Source: CAVUAA01 sp963739345 | GTDB taxonomy: Bacteria > Chlamydiota > Chlamydiia > Chlamydiales > JAFEGQ01 | DNA: 64,000 nt | Direction of reading: 5' to 3' | NCBI GenBank assembly: GCA_963739345.1 | Contig: CAVUAA010000002.1 | Location: 248,001 to 312,000 of the forward strand | Part shown: one piece after another, positions 52,730 to 60,434 of the stretch | Numbering within the stretch: the stretch's first letter is position 1 | Layout of the letters: each line of letters opens with the position of its first letter | Translations under genes and position numbers: made by a program | Notes under the pieces: model-generated | What the model was told of the DNA's origin: nothing | Database searches by the model: none | What the model saw: only the letters and a program-made list of their open reading frames with translations

Positions 52730-53720
52730 CGCCGACCGTTGGTCCACCAAAGCCGATATTGCGGCACCGGCCGGTGCCCTCTTGGATCGCCAGAAGCGTC
52801 CCAACCGGCGTTCCTGGGCGGTTGTCAAAGGCGATGGCAGACTGGTTAAACTGTATGATATTCCAGTAGTATTCGTACTCCCAACCGATAAAGAGAGAGA
52901 AGTCGATGTTGCAGATGCAACGAATGAAGGAGAGCTTGACGCTGGCGTCGAGTCCTGGGACGAAAATCGTGTTGCTGGCGTACGTGGCCCCGGTTGCGTC
53001 AAAAGGCCCAGTGCCGGCTCGCGCGGCACGCGAATAGTCGTGACGTCGTGAGCCGATCACCCCGACCGTTCCCAGTTCTGTGTCCAAGTGAAGGCAACTA
53101 AGTATAATGGCCTTAGATCCGATCCCTAGCCCAATTCCGCCGCCGTCAAAGGCGGAATGATCTCGGCTAAATAGTATTCCGCCATTAAGCTGGGCGCCGT
53201 TGATCTTTCTTGTCCCTTCGACATTGACCCAGCGGGCCTCAGCGAAGGCGTAGAGGGTACAGCATTTCGTCCTTGAGCAGGCGGTTCCCCAGCGGAGATT
53301 GGCATCCTGGTATTGGTAGCAAAAGCTCTCAGAAGCGCGCGCTACAGGCTCTTCGCTCCCAAAATCCCGGATGAAAAGGTCTTGGATGGGACGAGATTGT
53401 GAGTCGCTACTGGTGCTGTCAAACCAGGTGTAACGGGCGCTGGCAAACCAGCAGTCAGCGTCATACCACGCCCCGACCCGAACTCCGACGTCAAATTCCG
53501 ATTCTACAGCAAAGACTGTCTGTATAAAGGGAACGTTCAAAAGCGCGTAGTCGTCGTTGCAGACGATTGGGCGCCAGAAGAGCGCTTCCGCACTAAGGCC
53601 AAACTCGCCGCTGCAGCAGTCGTTTTTCGGCGGACAGCATGCTGACCGGACAATGAAAGATTGGTCGGCAAATGCCGTTGATCCAACCAATATGAGTAGT
53701 AGAGACAGCAGACGTTTCAT
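52713..53720 (-). CDS. MOMP-like outer membrane protein 11 (outside the array)
   Basis: A 335-residue paralogue of the 19-34 kb porins on the opposite strand. Signal peptide ends near residue 18 (STAFA). The mature end is SACCPPKNDCCSGEFGLSAEALFWRP. Landmarks: EFDVGVRVGAWYDADCWFASARYTWF, CYQYQDANLRWGTACSRTKCCTLYAFAEARWVNV, GGGIGLGIGS, WEYEYYWNII, and NIGFGGPTVGVTVKY with C-terminal Tyr. It starts 4 bases inside the nqrA stop (overlap) and its 3' end overlaps hemB by 17 bases. It interrupts a hemB-nqrA adjacency otherwise shared with C. trachomatis. Confidence 0.84.
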   Translation of the reverse strand: MKRLLSLLLILVGSTAFADQSFIVRSACCPPKNDCCSGEFGLSAEALFWRPIVCNDDYALLNVPFIQTVFAVESEFDVGVRVGAWYDADCWFASARYTWFDSTSSDSQSRPIQDLFIRDFGSEEPVARASESFCYQYQDANLRWGTACSRTKCCTLYAFAEARWVNVEGTRKINGAQLNGGILFSRDHSAFDGGGIGLGIGSKAIILSCLHLDTELGTVGVIGSRRHDYSRAARAGTGPFDATGATYASNTIFVPGLDASVKLSFIRCICNIDFSLFIGWEYEYYWNIIQFNQSAIAFDNRPGTPVGTLLAIQEGTGRCRNIGFGGPTVGVTVKY

Positions 53721-55069
53721 TCAAATACCTCCTGGGATAGCGAAATAAGTCCTTCTTTGACGATGGATACCATTTCGATCTTTGAAGGGCAAATAAAAGT
53801 GGCGAGGGCGAAGTCCTCTGGTGCCACTTCCAAAATGCCGAGCGCTTCAGCCTGATCCCAATCTTGAGCGATCACTGACTTGACAAGGGGAGCGGTGGGG
53901 AGGCGCAGAGGCATCACCTTGTCATAGACGTGGCTGTCGATGAACGCCCGCTCCTCTCCGTGGTTGCTGGTTGTGAAACCATATTTCCGGTTGGAAAGAA
54001 AGCCCGACCCATAGGTGCGGCTGGCGGTGTATTTATTGAATCCAAGGCGGAGGAAGTGGAGGAATGGCCGCTTGTCATTGCGAGGGATGGCCGTGAAGGC
54101 GAAGTGGTTAAAGCCAAGGAAGTCCTGAGCCTCCCCTTTCCTCCCCATCAGCGGGTCCCCAGAGATGAGCCGGATCGGCTCGTTGGTCTCTCTACCGGCA
54201 ATGAGGTTGCTGAGGGGGTGACCCCAACGAACTCGAAAATAGCCACGCCCCTCCGGCTTGATTCCGGTGCCGCCGATCCCAATGACCCGCTCGTAGTGGT
54301 ATTTGCCGGTCAGAAGCATCTGCCCGATGCACACCACGTCGTGCGCATTCAGAGTCCAGATGAGACAGTCGGGGCCGTGGATGGGATCGATTCTCTGAAT
54401 GTGGACTGAGTGATTGGCCACCGGGTGGGGCCCGCTCGCGGTGTGCCTCTCCACGCTCGCCTCGGTGAACGCTCTGCAGACAGATCCCTTTTGGTGGACG
54501 AGATGAACAGGTCCACCCGAGAGCTTTTTCAATGCCTCAAGGCCGTAGGCAAACGCCTTTTCATGCCCCTCCACCTGCATCTCAGGCGGCGGGACAAACG
54601 GCGCCGACTCGATCGCCTTGACAAAGATGCTTCGCGGCGTCTGGTTGGGATCGACCAGTAGGTTGAATGGGCGCATGTGGATGTGGGCGAAGAGGCCCAC
54701 CTCACACATCTTGGCCACCAGCTCTTCACGCGTGGCCGCCGCTACATCAAATGAGCCGTAGTCGAAACAGGCTTCCGTCTCGCCCCGCTCGATCACCACT
54801 GCCAGCAGCCGCCGCTTCAGTCCGCGGCGAATCTCCATCACCGTCCCGCCAGCAGGGGAGACAAACTTTCTCTCTGGGTGCTTCTTGTCGAACAGAATTG
54901 CCTCGCCCCGCTCGACAGCGTCGCCCACCTTGACGAGCAGCTTGAACTTCACCTCTTCAAACGGATCGAGATCGAGTGCAAGCATGCGCGGAGAGGGCAA
55001 TGTCTTGACCTCTCCAGATGGCTCACCCTTGATGGGTACGTTAAGACCGCGGCGGATACGAATGTGCAC
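53717..55069 (-). CDS. nqrA: Na+-translocating NADH:quinone reductase subunit A
   Basis: Soluble subunit of the sodium-pumping Nqr complex that exports Na+ with NADH oxidation. The 450 residues begin at GTG (HIRIRRGLNVPIKGEP) and show VMEIRRGLKRRLLAVVIE, HPVANHSVHIQRIDPI, GHPLSNLIAGRET and a C-terminal FALATFICPSKIEMV, all characteristic of NqrA. Length is standard. nqrB-F are not in the window, as in Chlamydia where the other subunits are elsewhere. A porin gene overlaps its 3' end by 4 bases. The upstream gap contains a 39-base remnant of the MITE family. Confidence 0.94.
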   Translation of the reverse strand: MHIRIRRGLNVPIKGEPSGEVKTLPSPRMLALDLDPFEEVKFKLLVKVGDAVERGEAILFDKKHPERKFVSPAGGTVMEIRRGLKRRLLAVVIERGETEACFDYGSFDVAAATREELVAKMCEVGLFAHIHMRPFNLLVDPNQTPRSIFVKAIESAPFVPPPEMQVEGHEKAFAYGLEALKKLSGGPVHLVHQKGSVCRAFTEASVERHTASGPHPVANHSVHIQRIDPIHGPDCLIWTLNAHDVVCIGQMLLTGKYHYERVIGIGGTGIKPEGRGYFRVRWGHPLSNLIAGRETNEPIRLISGDPLMGRKGEAQDFLGFNHFAFTAIPRNDKRPFLHFLRLGFNKYTASRTYGSGFLSNRKYGFTTSNHGEERAFIDSHVYDKVMPLRLPTAPLVKSVIAQDWDQAEALGILEVAPEDFALATFICPSKIEMVSIVKEGLISLSQEVFE

Positions 55070-55101
55070 GAGAAAGTTCCCCTTTCTCGTGCACTATAGG
55101 C

Positions 55102-55140
55102 AGTGTTGCAAAAATCCGATATACGGATTTGCGCAACACT
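55102..55140. mobile_element. Palindromic remnant of the MITE-like family, copy D
   Basis: A 39-base near-perfect palindrome, AGTGTTGCAAAAATCCG joined through ATATA to CGGATTTGCGCAACACT. Each arm equals the terminal repeat of copy B (GTGTTGCATAAATCCGA), so it looks like two ends joined with the interior lost. It lies 33 bases upstream of the nqrA start, in its leader or promoter region. Confidence 0.6.
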
Positions 55141-55248
55141 TAGGGTTGGGCACCAAAAAGATGACTATCCCCCTTCGTCGGATACTCACTTTTTCGAGCC
55201 TGACCCGTCCTGGCCCTGACCTTCTTAGAGCTGGGCTATAGGGCGACC

Positions 55249-55659
55249 CTAGCTTTGGAGCCAGTGCTTGCGTCGGCGTCGACGTCCCTTTTTAGGTTCG
55301 TCTTCTTTTCCCTCCCCATCAATCTGCTCAGGCACACCGGCCATCGCATCTTCAGCCTCTCTACGGAACTCAGAAAGCTGACCTCGAATTTGCTCGAGCA
55401 TCTGCCACTCTTCCTTAGAGAAATTGTCGGGGTTGGTCGCATACTGCTCCAACTCTTCCTTCGACATCCCGGTTGTCTTGTACACCTCTTCCATCTGACT
55501 ATTGAGCTGCTCGAGAGACTCCTCGAGTCTCTCGACTACCTGGTCAATGTCGAGCCCTTCTAGCGATGGGTCGACCGGCTGCGCCTGTTGCAGCAGCTCG
55601 AGTACCTCTTCAAACGCGTTGGTCATGTCCCCTTCTGGGACCTGCTTTTCTTCAGCCAT
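55249..55659 (-). CDS. Conserved hypothetical protein, CT635-like position
   Basis: A 136-residue acidic, mostly helical protein. Residues about 35-65 are coiled-coil-like (VVERLEESLEQLNSQMEEV), followed by SKEEWQMLEQIRGQLSEFRRE, and a basic tail (KKGRRRRRKHW). It sits between nqrA and greA, exactly where C. trachomatis has CT635, and I assign it as the positional counterpart. Function is unknown; a nucleic-acid or ribosome-associated role would fit the basic tail, but that is a guess. Confidence 0.72.
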   Translation of the reverse strand: MAEEKQVPEGDMTNAFEEVLELLQQAQPVDPSLEGLDIDQVVERLEESLEQLNSQMEEVYKTTGMSKEELEQYATNPDNFSKEEWQMLEQIRGQLSEFRREAEDAMAGVPEQIDGEGKEDEPKKGRRRRRKHWLQS

Positions 55660-55818
55660 TATTTTCCCCCACTAATGCTTGAAACACTATTCATCCCTTA
55701 CTTCTACAATATCAAATTCTGAATTATGAGGTGGTTTCGTTGAACGTGAACAACTTGTGACCGTTTGAGCTTTAATGGTCTCAATGGTACTCTGGTTGGT
55801 ACGCTTGGAGGGCTGTAA

Positions 55819-57993
55819 ATGAGTTACTTATCCGACATTCAGCAGAAAATTGAGAAGGACGACTATCACGGCTTTCTCCTCCTTTGGGAAGAGTATTTTC
55901 AGGGCGATCCTGTTGATGGAAAGGAGCTTAGCGAGATTCTCGAGTTCATTTACCATTCGAGGTTCAGCAGTCGTTTCGCCCCCTATGCAGAGACCGCCCT
56001 CCCCCTTTGGGAGAAGGTGACAGACCCCGAAGAGAAGCATGCCGTCCTCCGCGCCATTGTTGACCTTCAAATATCCAATACTCCTGAAATGTCTGAGGTG
56101 GTCTTTCAAACCCTTCAACGAAGGTATGGCGATCAGTCGAGCTTCAATGACAAAATTCGCCTCGTCGGCCTCCGCAATGGGGACTCCTTTCGTGGGGCAA
56201 TCCGCAACTATGAGTTGCTCAGTCACTTAGAAGCCAAACAGTTTGTCTTTCACACAGGCGGATGGGGGACGGGTGAGGTGATGAGCGTCTCGCTTGTTCG
56301 CGAAGAAGTTGTGCTCGAGTTTGAGGGGGTTGCCGGGAAAAAAGCGCTCGCTTTTGAAAACGCCCTATCCACCCTCGTCGCCATCAAATCCGACCACTTT
56401 TTGGCTCAACGATTTGGCGATCCCGACGCACTCGAAGCTTTGGCGCGGAAGAATCCAGTTAAGGTGATTCACCTGCTTCTTAGCGACTTAGGACCGAAGA
56501 CCGCCGCCGAGATCAAAGAAGAGATGCAAGAGCTGGTCATCCCAGCCGACGACTGGACCCGCTGGTGGCAGTCAGCCCGTGGCAAGATCAAGAAAGACAC
56601 CCACCTAGAGACCCCCGCCACGATTCGCGAGCCGTTCCGTTTGCGCAAAAAAGAGGTGAGCCACGCCGATCGGATCACGGAAGTGCTACAACACAAGCAC
56701 GAGGTGGACGACGTCCTCGTCACCACCTATAACTTCCTCCGCGACTTCCCCGAAGTGCTTAAAGGAGAAGAGACCCGTGATTTTGTAGCAGGAAGACTCT
56801 CCGAGCTTTGGGCCCATGATGACCTCACCGACGCCCAGCGGCTCCAGGTGGCAGCTCTTAGCGAAGAATTCCTCAACGAACCGTTTGATCGCCCCCTCTC
56901 AAAGTTAGTTCAAGAGATTGATGAGATTGGAACCGCGATCGACCAGATGACCATCGCCGCCTTTAAGAAGACGGCTTTGGTGGCGTTGCGAGAGAGCCGA
57001 AAAGATTGGGAACCGCTATTTCTTGAGATCCTTTTCCTATTGCCGCAGAGCGCTTTGCGTGAGTACATGGTTAGAGAGTTAAGTGCGCACGACGGCTCGC
57101 GCACCGCACTTCTTGAGCGGCTCGACGAGCTCCTTGAGGTGCCTATCCGCGCCGCCCACCTCTATGTGTGGGCATTTCAGCGGGTAGTTGGAAAGGGGGG
57201 CGAAGTGCCCATTCGGAATGAAGTGGAGATCTACCGCTGGTTCGAAGGATTTCTCGTCCTCTTCCACCAGCTTGAACACGTTCCCGAGTACCGCGACCTT
57301 ATCAAGCGGATGAACGGCTTCCTCACCGCCAAGCGGTACGAGCTCGTTCGGAAAGTTCTGGAGGGGAGCCCCGTTGCGTTTGCCCGCGAGTTTCTCCTTC
57401 TCATCTCAAAGTGTCACACCCTCGATTCTCACGATCAGCAGATCCTCCGCTCCCTCGTCGACGTAGCGCACCCGCAGCTCGTTCAGGTAAAGGCCAAAGA
57501 GGACGAAGAGGAGCAGGTGATCTGGACCACAGAAACTGGCTACGAGAAAGTGCGCCAGCGGATCGAGCAGATTGGCACCGTTGAGATGATCGAAAATGCC
57601 CGCGAGATTGAGGCAGCCCGTGAGCTTGGCGACCTTCGCGAGAACGCCGAATTTAAGGCCGCCCAAGAAAAGCGTCGCTGGCTGCAGAAAGAGATGCGCA
57701 TGCTCTCCGACCAGCTCAACGCCGCTCGCGTCATGCGTCGTGAGGACGTCGTTTCCACCATCGCTGGCAAGGGGTGTATCGTCGACCTCACTGACAATAC
57801 CGGCGAGAACCATCGCTACACCCTCCTTGGCCCTTGGGATGCCGACCCCGAGAGCAACATCCTTTCCTATCAATCCCGCCTCGCACAAGCCATGCAGGGC
57901 CATCGCAAAGGGGATCGATTCGAGTATCAGAATAAGAGCTACACCGTCAATTCGATCGAAAACTACTTCGATCTGCAGGGAGCCGCCTCTTGA
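55819..57993 (+). CDS. greA: Transcript cleavage factor GreA, long chlamydial form
   Basis: Rescues backtracked RNA polymerase by stimulating cleavage of the nascent RNA. The GreA module occupies only the last about 155 residues: the coiled coil with its acidic tip ARELGDLRENAEFKAAQEK (about residue 598-616) and the FKBP-like C-terminal domain. The preceding about 560 residues form a helical region found, as far as I know, only in chlamydial GreA (about 715 residues in C. trachomatis). Its role is unknown. The gene order nqrA/CT635/greA is kept. The stop overlaps the TTG of rdgB. Confidence 0.93.
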   Translation: MSYLSDIQQKIEKDDYHGFLLLWEEYFQGDPVDGKELSEILEFIYHSRFSSRFAPYAETALPLWEKVTDPEEKHAVLRAIVDLQISNTPEMSEVVFQTLQRRYGDQSSFNDKIRLVGLRNGDSFRGAIRNYELLSHLEAKQFVFHTGGWGTGEVMSVSLVREEVVLEFEGVAGKKALAFENALSTLVAIKSDHFLAQRFGDPDALEALARKNPVKVIHLLLSDLGPKTAAEIKEEMQELVIPADDWTRWWQSARGKIKKDTHLETPATIREPFRLRKKEVSHADRITEVLQHKHEVDDVLVTTYNFLRDFPEVLKGEETRDFVAGRLSELWAHDDLTDAQRLQVAALSEEFLNEPFDRPLSKLVQEIDEIGTAIDQMTIAAFKKTALVALRESRKDWEPLFLEILFLLPQSALREYMVRELSAHDGSRTALLERLDELLEVPIRAAHLYVWAFQRVVGKGGEVPIRNEVEIYRWFEGFLVLFHQLEHVPEYRDLIKRMNGFLTAKRYELVRKVLEGSPVAFAREFLLLISKCHTLDSHDQQILRSLVDVAHPQLVQVKAKEDEEEQVIWTTETGYEKVRQRIEQIGTVEMIENAREIEAARELGDLRENAEFKAAQEKRRWLQKEMRMLSDQLNAARVMRREDVVSTIAGKGCIVDLTDNTGENHRYTLLGPWDADPESNILSYQSRLAQAMQGHRKGDRFEYQNKSYTVNSIENYFDLQGAAS

Positions 57994-58613
57994 CCACCCC
58001 CCCGACCACTCTGGTAATTGCCACCTCTAATATGGGCAAATACCGCGAGCTTCGCGACATGCTCCGCGCCACCCTTGGCGACTTCGAGTACCTCTCCCTT
58101 CAAAACTTCCCTAATTATAAGGCGCCTCCCGAAGATGGCGACACTTTTGAGGCCAACGCCACCCTCAAAGCGACCGACGCCGCCCGCCAACTCAACCAGC
58201 TCGTCCTGGCCGACGACTCTGGTCTCGTCGTTCCCACCCTCAACGGAGAGCCTGGCATCTACTCCGCCCGCTACGCCGGCCCCACCGCCACCGACGCCGA
58301 CAACCGCAAACACCTTCTCCTCCGCATGCAGGGATTCACCGACGTCCAGCGGCAAGCCTACTTCGCCTGTGGTCTTGCCGTCGCCGATCCCAGCGGCCTC
58401 CTCCTCTATGAAGAGGGACATGTCGAAGGTGAGATCATCCCCGAGATGCGCGGCTCTGGCGGCTTTGGCTACGACCCCCTCTTTCTCAAGCACGGCTACT
58501 CCCACACCTTCGCCGAGCTCAATGAAGCCACTAAGAATCGCGTCTCTCACCGTCGTAAAGCCATTGACCGCATCACCCCCCGTCTCACCAATATCCTTAC
58601 ATGCACTACCTAA
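57990..58613 (+). CDS. rdgB: Non-canonical purine NTP pyrophosphatase (RdgB/HAM1)
   Basis: Hydrolyses ITP, dITP and XTP to prevent their use in nucleic acids. The 207 residues have VIATSNMGKYRELRDML (about 8-24), the metal site LADDSGLVVPTLNGEPGIYS (about 71-90), GSGGFGYDPLFL (about 156-167) and KNRVSHRRKAI near the C-terminus. TTG at 57990 overlaps the greA stop (TTGA), and no ATG fits the conserved start. Part of the greA transcript. Confidence 0.94.
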   Translation: MTTPPTTLVIATSNMGKYRELRDMLRATLGDFEYLSLQNFPNYKAPPEDGDTFEANATLKATDAARQLNQLVLADDSGLVVPTLNGEPGIYSARYAGPTATDADNRKHLLLRMQGFTDVQRQAYFACGLAVADPSGLLLYEEGHVEGEIIPEMRGSGGFGYDPLFLKHGYSHTFAELNEATKNRVSHRRKAIDRITPRLTNILTCTT

Positions 58614-58770
58614 TTCATGTTACCTTCTAGCCCGCCATCACAGCCGAGGCTGTTTTCTCCGTCCTGCGAGTGGCGCGAGGAGTCCGATAGTCAAAGCCCT
58701 ATTGGCGACGAGTGCCGCAAAGCAGGGCGAGAAAAGGGACCGGCTATCGTGATGTCGGATGGGAGGTAAT

Positions 58771-59106
58771 ATGAATTATATAGACGGCTATAACGTCTGC
58801 TTCACCTGCGACCTAGAAGGTGATTCCCTAGAAGAGGAGCGCAACGCCCTCCTCTCGCTCATTGGCAACCGCTCCGTCATCGTCGTCTTTGACGCCCCCG
58901 AGTACAGCCGTATCCACCGCGGCAAGGTCGAAATTGTCTATGCTGACAACACCGCTGATACCTACATCCTCTCCGAACTCGAGCGCCTCACTCCTCAACG
59001 CCACACCCTCGTCACCGCCGACCGTGGCCTCGCTAACGCCGCCCGCGCCCTTGGCGCCAAAATCATTCCCCCTGATGATTACCTAGCTAAGTTGCGTAAA
59101 AGATAG
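58771..59106 (+). CDS. YacP-like NYN-domain ribonuclease
   Basis: A 111-residue PIN/NYN-fold protein. Start ATG 58771 has GGGAGG 5 bases upstream. Acidic active-site candidates are in YIDGYNVCF (about 3-11), VVFDAPEYSR, YADNTADTYILSEL and LVTADRGLANAARALGA, in the order of the YacP/Rae1 family, which cleaves mRNA on the ribosome in Bacillus. It is shorter than YacP (about 170) and close to a minimal domain. The 145 bases before it contain no gene; I see only short GC-rich stretches. Confidence 0.82.
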   Translation: MNYIDGYNVCFTCDLEGDSLEEERNALLSLIGNRSVIVVFDAPEYSRIHRGKVEIVYADNTADTYILSELERLTPQRHTLVTADRGLANAARALGAKIIPPDDYLAKLRKR

Positions 59107-59147
59107 AGCAAAGTCTAGACTGAGAATAGTCACCGCAATTCGGAGGA

Positions 59148-59480
59148 ATGATGTTTAACTGGCTAGTCACTATTTTCATGCTTGTGTCCCTGGTTATTCT
59201 CTTTGCCGCCTGGACGCGTGCGATCAAAGCCAAGGACCTGGTCAAGTCGGCCGCAGCCCAGCCGCAGTGGGTCACCCTCCGCGCCCTCGTCTTCATCGCC
59301 CTCTGTGCAGAAGTGGTCCTCCTCATCCTTGCCCTCATCGGCGCCAAAATCGCTTTCGCCTGGGTCGGCGCCATCTTCCTCATTTTCCTCAGCGCAGTCC
59401 TCTTCTTCGCCGTCTCCTTCTTCCTCACCGAGCTAGAAGATCGCCAGGAAAAACCCCCTTCCGACACCCCACCGCAATGA
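59148..59480 (+). CDS. Small two-helix membrane protein
   Basis: Unrecognised 110-residue protein with hydrophobic segments at about residues 4-22, 44-64 and 70-93, and a Pro-rich acidic tail. GGAGGA precedes two consecutive ATG codons (59148, 59151). Its close spacing to the nuclease gene and the next gene suggests one transcript. No family assignment. Confidence 0.65.
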   Translation: MMFNWLVTIFMLVSLVILFAAWTRAIKAKDLVKSAAAQPQWVTLRALVFIALCAEVVLLILALIGAKIAFAWVGAIFLIFLSAVLFFAVSFFLTELEDRQEKPPSDTPPQ

Positions 59481-59506
59481 CCCAAAAGCACTAGGGAAGT
59501 CCACCC

Positions 59507-60115
59507 ATGTATCTCGAACCCCTTACCCCTAAGGGGAACGCTTTTTTCTCAGACTTCAAACTGAACGGCGCCCGTTGGGCTATCTATCTTGGCCTCGAAG
59601 CCACCGTCTACCTCTACCTCAATACCAAGAGCGGAGAGGCCCTCCTCAAGAATCTCTCCGCCCGCTACATCCCCTATCCTCGCCCCCTCCTCCTATTCGC
59701 CAGCGCCCTCTCCCTCCTCACCCTCGAGACCACCCTCCTCCGTGCTGCCCTCTCCCTCGTCGAACAGCCGGGGAAAGCCCCCTCTCCTCCATCACAAGAA
59801 AAGCCCAAGCCAGTTTTGCGGAGCATCCCAAAAAACAACAATTCTGCAAAAGAGAGTGAAGCACTCGTTGATATCTACTGCGCCCTCTTCAGTGAGAAGC
59901 CCAACGAAAAAGCAACAGACTACAAGCTCGTCGAGGCGATCCTCGTCGGAATCACCGCTCATCGCGACCAGCTAGTGGAAATTTTCACTGCGGTCAATCA
60001 AGAGGGTGGCGGAGTTCTCCCAAAAACCCAAAACACCATTATCGGTCAACGTATACTCGCTGCGATAGAAGCGCTTAAAAACAAACCTTTCGTTGGTGGG
60101 AACGAAGAAGTCTAA
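59507..60115 (+). CDS. Hypothetical protein with N-terminal membrane segments
   Basis: Unrecognised 202-residue protein. Hydrophobic segments at about residues 24-42 and 62-85 are followed by a Pro/Lys-rich linker (about 90-115) and a helical C-terminal domain of about 80 residues. It follows the small membrane protein by 26 bases. Its 3' end overlaps the convergent acylphosphatase-like gene by 4 bases. Confidence 0.6.
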   Translation: MYLEPLTPKGNAFFSDFKLNGARWAIYLGLEATVYLYLNTKSGEALLKNLSARYIPYPRPLLLFASALSLLTLETTLLRAALSLVEQPGKAPSPPSQEKPKPVLRSIPKNNNSAKESEALVDIYCALFSEKPNEKATDYKLVEAILVGITAHRDQLVEIFTAVNQEGGGVLPKTQNTIIGQRILAAIEALKNKPFVGGNEEV

Positions 60116-60327
60116 AAAACAATTTCAAACCCGTCTAACTTCTCCACCTCGACCCGCTCCACCCCATCCCGCACTCTCAACACCGAAATCAGCGCCTCCA
60201 CCTGATCCTTAGACCCCTCAGCATAGACCTCCACCGCCCCATCTCGCAGGTTTCTTACCGTCCCTCTCACGCCCTGCACCACCCCTGAAAAAATTACTCG
60301 TACCAACATATTCAACATTATCCCCAT
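60112..60327 (-). CDS. Shortened acylphosphatase-like protein
   Basis: The 71-residue reading matches acylphosphatase at both ends: VIFSGVVQGV, then RGTVRNLRDGAVEVYAEG, then QVEALISVLR. Between VQGV and RGTVRNL the usual about 18-20 residues, which include the catalytic Arg of the VQGVxFR loop and helix 1, are missing in frame. The catalytic Asn in VRNL remains. The product is probably inactive as an acylphosphatase; it may be a decayed gene. Confidence 0.6.
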   Translation of the reverse strand: MGIMLNMLVRVIFSGVVQGVRGTVRNLRDGAVEVYAEGSKDQVEALISVLRVRDGVERVEVEKLDGFEIVF

Positions 60328-60328
60328 C

Positions 60329-60357
60329 TTTACATTTTCGCTACAATGGGTTACAAT
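60329..60357 (+). promoter_or_regulatory. Promoter for the large open frame
   Basis: TTTACA and TACAAT lie 17 bases apart, with the ATG of the large gene 78 bases beyond. It occupies the 107-base gap between the divergent acylphosphatase-like and large genes. AGGAG at about 60423 gives the ribosome site. Confidence 0.55.
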
Positions 60358-60434
60358 ATCGCTGTATTTATTTCTGCAATGGTAGTTGTCGAAGAGTAGT
60401 TGTGGCTGGATAGGTAATAGACAGGAGAAAAACG

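Noticed and set aside
58614..58770. Possible small RNA between rdgB and the NYN nuclease
   Set aside because: The 157 bases are GC-rich with short complementary words, but no convincing promoter, terminator or recognised RNA fold.
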